DNA of 64,000 bases. Origin: Amoebidium appalachense. Lineage: Eukaryota; Ichthyosporea. Shown piece by piece: positions 58,650 through 64,000 of this stretch. The first letter of the stretch is position 1. Every line of letters begins with the position of its first letter. A model generated the notes under the pieces. The model was not told where the DNA came from. It made no database searches and saw only the letters and a list, made by a program, of their open reading frames with translations. Made by a program: the position numbers and the translations under genes. The stretch lies in contig CAVNZM010000003.1 in the NCBI GenBank assembly GCA_963693365.1, positions 1,054,001 to 1,118,000 of the forward strand. Direction: 5' to 3'.

Positions 58650-59484
58650 GATGGAGCCTACTGCAGCCGAGTCCACTACACCTTGCAAAAAAAGATAAAA
58701 GAAATAGTAGTTATGTCCTTAGTTATAAGAACACGAACATTTGGTTTTTGCTTGTGTTTTTAAATTAATATATTCCGGCAGTTTTGCATCCGAGAGACCG
58801 GGTCCGCGTTGCGAGTTATACGTATACTGTCATATGTTCACGTTGCCCGTTTCCCGGAGCTTTTATAAGGACAGAAGTATTACACCATGGCGTATGATAA
58901 GCTGATGCAGAAAATATTCTAGTGCCTTTAGAGTATATAAAGCGAATATATATAGGGGGCAAAGTACTGGTTTGTATCCATGGCACATGTTATCGTAACA
59001 TATAGGCCTAAATTAAAATTTAAATCCGATTCGAAGAACGATGACCAGACATGCATGTACTTTCGGTTCGGAAACATGAGAGCTGGTTTCTACTAATTTT
59101 ACACACATGTGTGAAGGTGGGCGGGGTGACCCATACGACGTGTTCACTCCACTGATAGAAAGCTAGCAAGTTATATTTTTCTGACAAGCATTCTTTCTTT
59201 TACACTCTTGACACTCTTCTATTCGTATGCATTTAATACACGTTCTCTGTGTGCAGACGGCAAAAAAACAACCTCATGACAACACGGTTTGACACACGCA
59301 AAGCTCTCAGTTATGCAGTGACTTGACTCAGCACACGAAAGAAAATGCCCGAATAAGCGATAGAAATTCCTCGAACACCCACTGCCTATTGGTTCGACAA
59401 CACTTTTCGTAGGGTGATGCAGTGGTGTTCGTTCCGTGACGGCAGATCTAGAGACTGCGCCGCCAAACTCGTTGAACGTTCAAT
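58650..59484. other. Distal flank of RNase T2 copy 3
   Basis: AT-rich unique sequence without a convincing reading frame; its right end is duplicon sequence shared with the other units. Confidence 0.5.
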
Positions 59485-59749
59485 AGAAACGTGAACGTGG
59501 AATATGTAGACTAGAAACGTGAACGTGGAATATGTAGACTAGAAACGTGAACGTGGAATATGTAGACTAGAAACGTGAACGTGGAATATGTAGACTAGAA
59601 ACGTGAACGTGGAATATGTAGACTAGAAACGTGAACGTGGAATATGTAGACTAGAAACGTGAACGTGGAATATGTAGACTAGAAACGTGAACGTGGAATA
59701 TGTAGACTAGAAACGTGAACGTGGAATATGTAGACTAGAAACGTGAACG
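59485..59749. repeat. 28-bp minisatellite, nine units
   Basis: AGAAACGTGAACGTGGAATA followed by TGTAGACT, repeated nine times without visible variation (59485-59736), plus 13 bases of a tenth. There are no spacers. Confidence 0.97.
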
Positions 59750-61604
<1,855 letters not shown>

Positions 61605-61808
61605 TCATGAATTCGACGCAAAATTCTCCTGCGACATGAGAGGAGAGTTGATGTTAAAGTCCTCATCCGGCTGATTGGGGTTAAGGGCATTCAGTTTTCT
61701 GTCACGCGCAGCCCTTCTAGATTCTTCTTCCTTCACGTTGAGATCGTACAGGCGGAGGTGCGTCACTATCTCTGGGTGCTCCTGGGCGGTGGCGAGGTCT
61801 AGCGGCGT
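61605..61808 (-). CDS. Last exon of an ankyrin-repeat protein gene
   Basis: After acceptor ttttgtccccacag the exon reads TPLDLATAQEHPEIVTHLRL, which is the helical part of an ankyrin repeat (the TPL motif with the preceding turn in the missing exon). It then has a charged tail (VKEEESRRAARDRKLNALNP) and ends at TGA (61605-61607), 67 codons in phase 0. Ankyrin repeats mediate protein binding; the partner and full protein are unknown because upstream exons are not found in 61809-64000. They may lie beyond the window or be too short to recognise. Confidence 0.65.
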   Translation of the reverse strand, partial: TPLDLATAQEHPEIVTHLRLYDLNVKEEESRRAARDRKLNALNPNQPDEDFNINSPLMSQENFASNS

Positions 61809-62075
61809 CTGTGGGGACAAAAGGGTTAAAATTAAAATCATAAGTAAGGGTTACTTGTCAAGTAAGGGGTATGCCAAGAAGGTTAATACATTTGGTAAAG
61901 GTTAATTCGTGGCAAAATCTAGTGGGGTCTGTGGACAAAATGGGTTAGATGTGATCCCATACGGTAACTTGTTTCTTCTAATATGGGCATTCTTAAAGTG
62001 AAAATACATTTTGTTAAGTTTATTATTCCGTGATAATGTCTACTGGGGACTGTGGACACAAAATGGGTAAAATCA
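61790..62075 (-). repeat. Three tandem copies of the ankyrin exon acceptor, 119-bp period
   Basis: On minus, a TTTTGT-CCACAG acceptor followed by TPLD-like codons occurs at about 61808, 61927 and 62046. The outer two encode only TPLDFAT and SPVDIIT before stops. Confidence 0.85.
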
Positions 62076-62455
62076 TCTCCTTAAAAAAACCGTTCAGCTA
62101 GGGGTTAATGGCTCTAAACAGATAAGTGAAGCTACCTTGTGAGGGACAATCTATTCAGTACAAGTTTTAAGTCCTGATCATCCCAGGAGTATAAACGTTT
62201 AATGAACAGCTCATTCGTTCATTCCTGGTCATCCAATTTTATGGTGTAGGAACAACACTTTCTGTGTTATGTTTTATAATATGACACAATAACATGCGTG
62301 CCAATCTCTTTCTACTGTGTCTGTTGTGTTTTTCTATCAATATCGTCCTGTTGTGTCTGCTGTGTTTTTGTTTGGCAACGGATCGAGACAAGACTTGACA
62401 TAACGTGGAAGAGAGTGTGGTGATGGTTGTGGGGGGTGGATGTTGGGGGGGGGAA

Positions 62456-62487
<32 letters not shown>

Positions 62488-62638
62488 TGCATTCGAGGAT
62501 TCGAAGTATGAAAAAGAGGTAATAGAAGACGAAAAAACACAACGTTCAAAGAATAAAACCCCCGAAGAAGGGAAAATAGAGAGAAGGTTTGGGAGGGGTG
62601 GGAGAGGAGGGAGCGATGGGTGGGTGAGGCGGCGGCGG

Positions 62639-62674
<36 letters not shown>

Positions 62675-62709
62675 GAAGAAAGCGAGGAGGACGGGGGGGG
62701 GGGGGGGGG
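62076..62709. other. Gene-less, G-run rich
   Basis: Unique AT-rich DNA, then G-runs at 62457-62486, 62640-62673 and 62694-62709. No exon identified. Confidence 0.5.
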
Positions 62710-63120
62710 TTTGAATGCGTCAAAAAGTACGAAGTACACAAGAACAAACGGATAACACGATGCAGAATGCAAGCCATACATAAAGAGTATGCATAATAAG
62801 CAGAGCCCATCCTCAGGGGGGGCCCACGTCATCCACAGTACCCGAGTTTCGACCTATTCCCCTCGTTAACGAAACCCAACTCAGATACTGTTTCACTTGA
62901 ACATGAGTAGGTCACCCGTCTTGATCAGAAACGAGCAGGGTTGCTTATGCAGGCAAGGGCAGTGGGAAAGGCCGGGGGTTAAAGTTGCAGCAGTAAGCAG
63001 AAGCAAGAAAAATATAGATAGGAACTCAGGAGACGGGGCTTCTAGGAAGCTCCCCCGTCGATACCTAAGTCGATACTTCCCTGGCTAACATACTACACCA
63101 GCTGAAAAGAATTAAGTCCC
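62710..63120 (+). repeat. Dispersed repeat family, copy 2
   Basis: Matches 13463-13869 over its whole length and 63790-64000 over the first 211 bases. Starts directly after a G-run. Confidence 0.9.
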
Positions 63121-63510
63121 GAAGGCCACAGAATTCGTAATCAGAGGGGAAAATATGAGATTTGACCCACGCTGCAGGGTAGTAACACGCTTACTAGGGC
63201 GGAACTTTATCGTCTTCGAACGGAAAGCTATGCCCCCGGATGTCAGCCAGAAATATGGTATCACCCATTGCTTTGGGCTTGAAAAAAGCCAAACCGATAG
63301 TCCGAGTTATGTTACGCCGGCGGGTAACATGCCGCATGGGTTCCAAGGGAGCTGTCGCCAACAGAGCGGTGTGTGCATGCGTGCGCGTAACGCAATGTGT
63401 GAAGTGTGTCTATAGCTATGAAAGGGGGTATGCAGAAGTGGACAGATGAAGTGTGTGGAGAGAAAAACAGTAAGAAGAAAAGTAGACACCGGTATGTGCA
63501 ACCCCGCACA

Positions 63511-63545
<35 letters not shown>

Positions 63546-63600
63546 AATAAGCGAAGATTACAGGTAATCAACCAGAACAACAAATGACAAGCAAAACAAC
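63121..63600. other. Spacer between repeat copies
   Basis: About 400 bases of unique sequence with a CA array at 63514-63542. A short open frame (63155-63415) has no recognisable similarity. Confidence 0.4.
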
Positions 63601-63606
63601 AGGCGC

Positions 63607-63770
<164 letters not shown>

Positions 63771-63789
63771 AGGTGGGGGGGGGGGGGGG

Positions 63790-64000
63790 TTTGAATGCGT
63801 CAAAAAGCACGAAGTACACAAGAACAAACGGATAACACGATGCAGAATGCAAGCCATACATAAAGAGTATGCATAATAAGCAGAGCCCATCCTCAGGGGG
63901 GGCCCACGTCATCCACAGTACCCGAGTTTCGACCTATTCCCCTCGTTAACGAAACCCAACTCAGATACTGTTTCACTTGAACATGAGTAGGTCACCCGTC
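63790..64000 (+). repeat. Dispersed repeat family, copy 3, cut by window end
   Basis: By eye nearly identical to 62710-62920 (one base differs: aaagCacg versus aaagTacg), offset by exactly 1080 bases. Confidence 0.93.

Larger units (their letters stand above)
57000..59480 (-). repeat. Third duplicon unit, inverted, RNase T2 copy 3
   Basis: Reverse-complement match to the RNase half of units 1 and 2: 3' flank (57010-57160), both exons, the promoter element, and the segment at 59370-59470 that matches 37600-37690 and 43400-43450. Confidence 0.8.

Noticed and set aside
59485-59749. CRISPR-like array of 28-bp repeats
   Set aside because: Units are contiguous with no spacers, the context is eukaryotic, and no cas gene is present; it is a minisatellite.

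Overview
This is eukaryotic genomic DNA. Coding sequence is sparse and split by GT-AG introns. Intergenic and intronic DNA is crowded with long G or C homopolymers and with TG/CA, TC/GA and TGCG microsatellites. No bacterial or organellar gene was seen. The gene set is AP-1 gamma-adaptin, a CSC1/OSCA/TMEM63-type channel, secreted RNase T2, an F-box protein, a BTB/T1 relic, an ankyrin exon, an APE-type non-LTR retrotransposon and an LTR element. It fits a free-living protist or other early-branching eukaryote. The extreme homopolymer load makes a myxogastrid amoebozoan such as Physarum worth testing, but that is only inference. Homopolymer lengths may be unreliable, so frameshifts next to them are ambiguous.

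Layout. 1-1.9 kb: an F-box gene on the minus strand, running off the left edge. 3-6 kb: two weakly supported gene fragments. 7.9-15.3 kb: two paralogous copies of an unrecognised gene with a coiled-coil first exon. One copy is split by a young 3.6 kb non-autonomous LTR element, and the other preserves the empty insertion site. 16.0-23.8 kb: a complete seven-exon AP-1 gamma-adaptin gene. 26.6-36.0 kb: a complete ten-exon CSC1-like channel gene whose exon phases give one 759-residue frame. 35.3-45.7 kb: a tandem duplication of about 5 kb; each unit holds the last exon of the channel gene plus an RNase T2 gene. 48.6-49.4 kb: a frameshifted BTB/T1-SPRY-like pseudogene. About 49.9-54.6 kb: an intact two-ORF non-LTR retrotransposon. 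57.0-59.5 kb: a third RNase T2 unit, inverted. 61.6-62.1 kb: the last exon of an ankyrin-repeat gene. 62.7-64 kb: copies of a dispersed repeat family also present at 13.5 kb.

Two patterns look most novel. First, several introns carry complementary arms in mirror order (TG, G-run ... C-run, CA), so the pre-mRNA could fold into a long hairpin joining the splice sites. Second, four exon-intron boundaries are tandemly repeated, with the splice site and adjoining exon edge copied 3 to about 20 times into the intron. This suggests that introns here grow by splice-site duplication.
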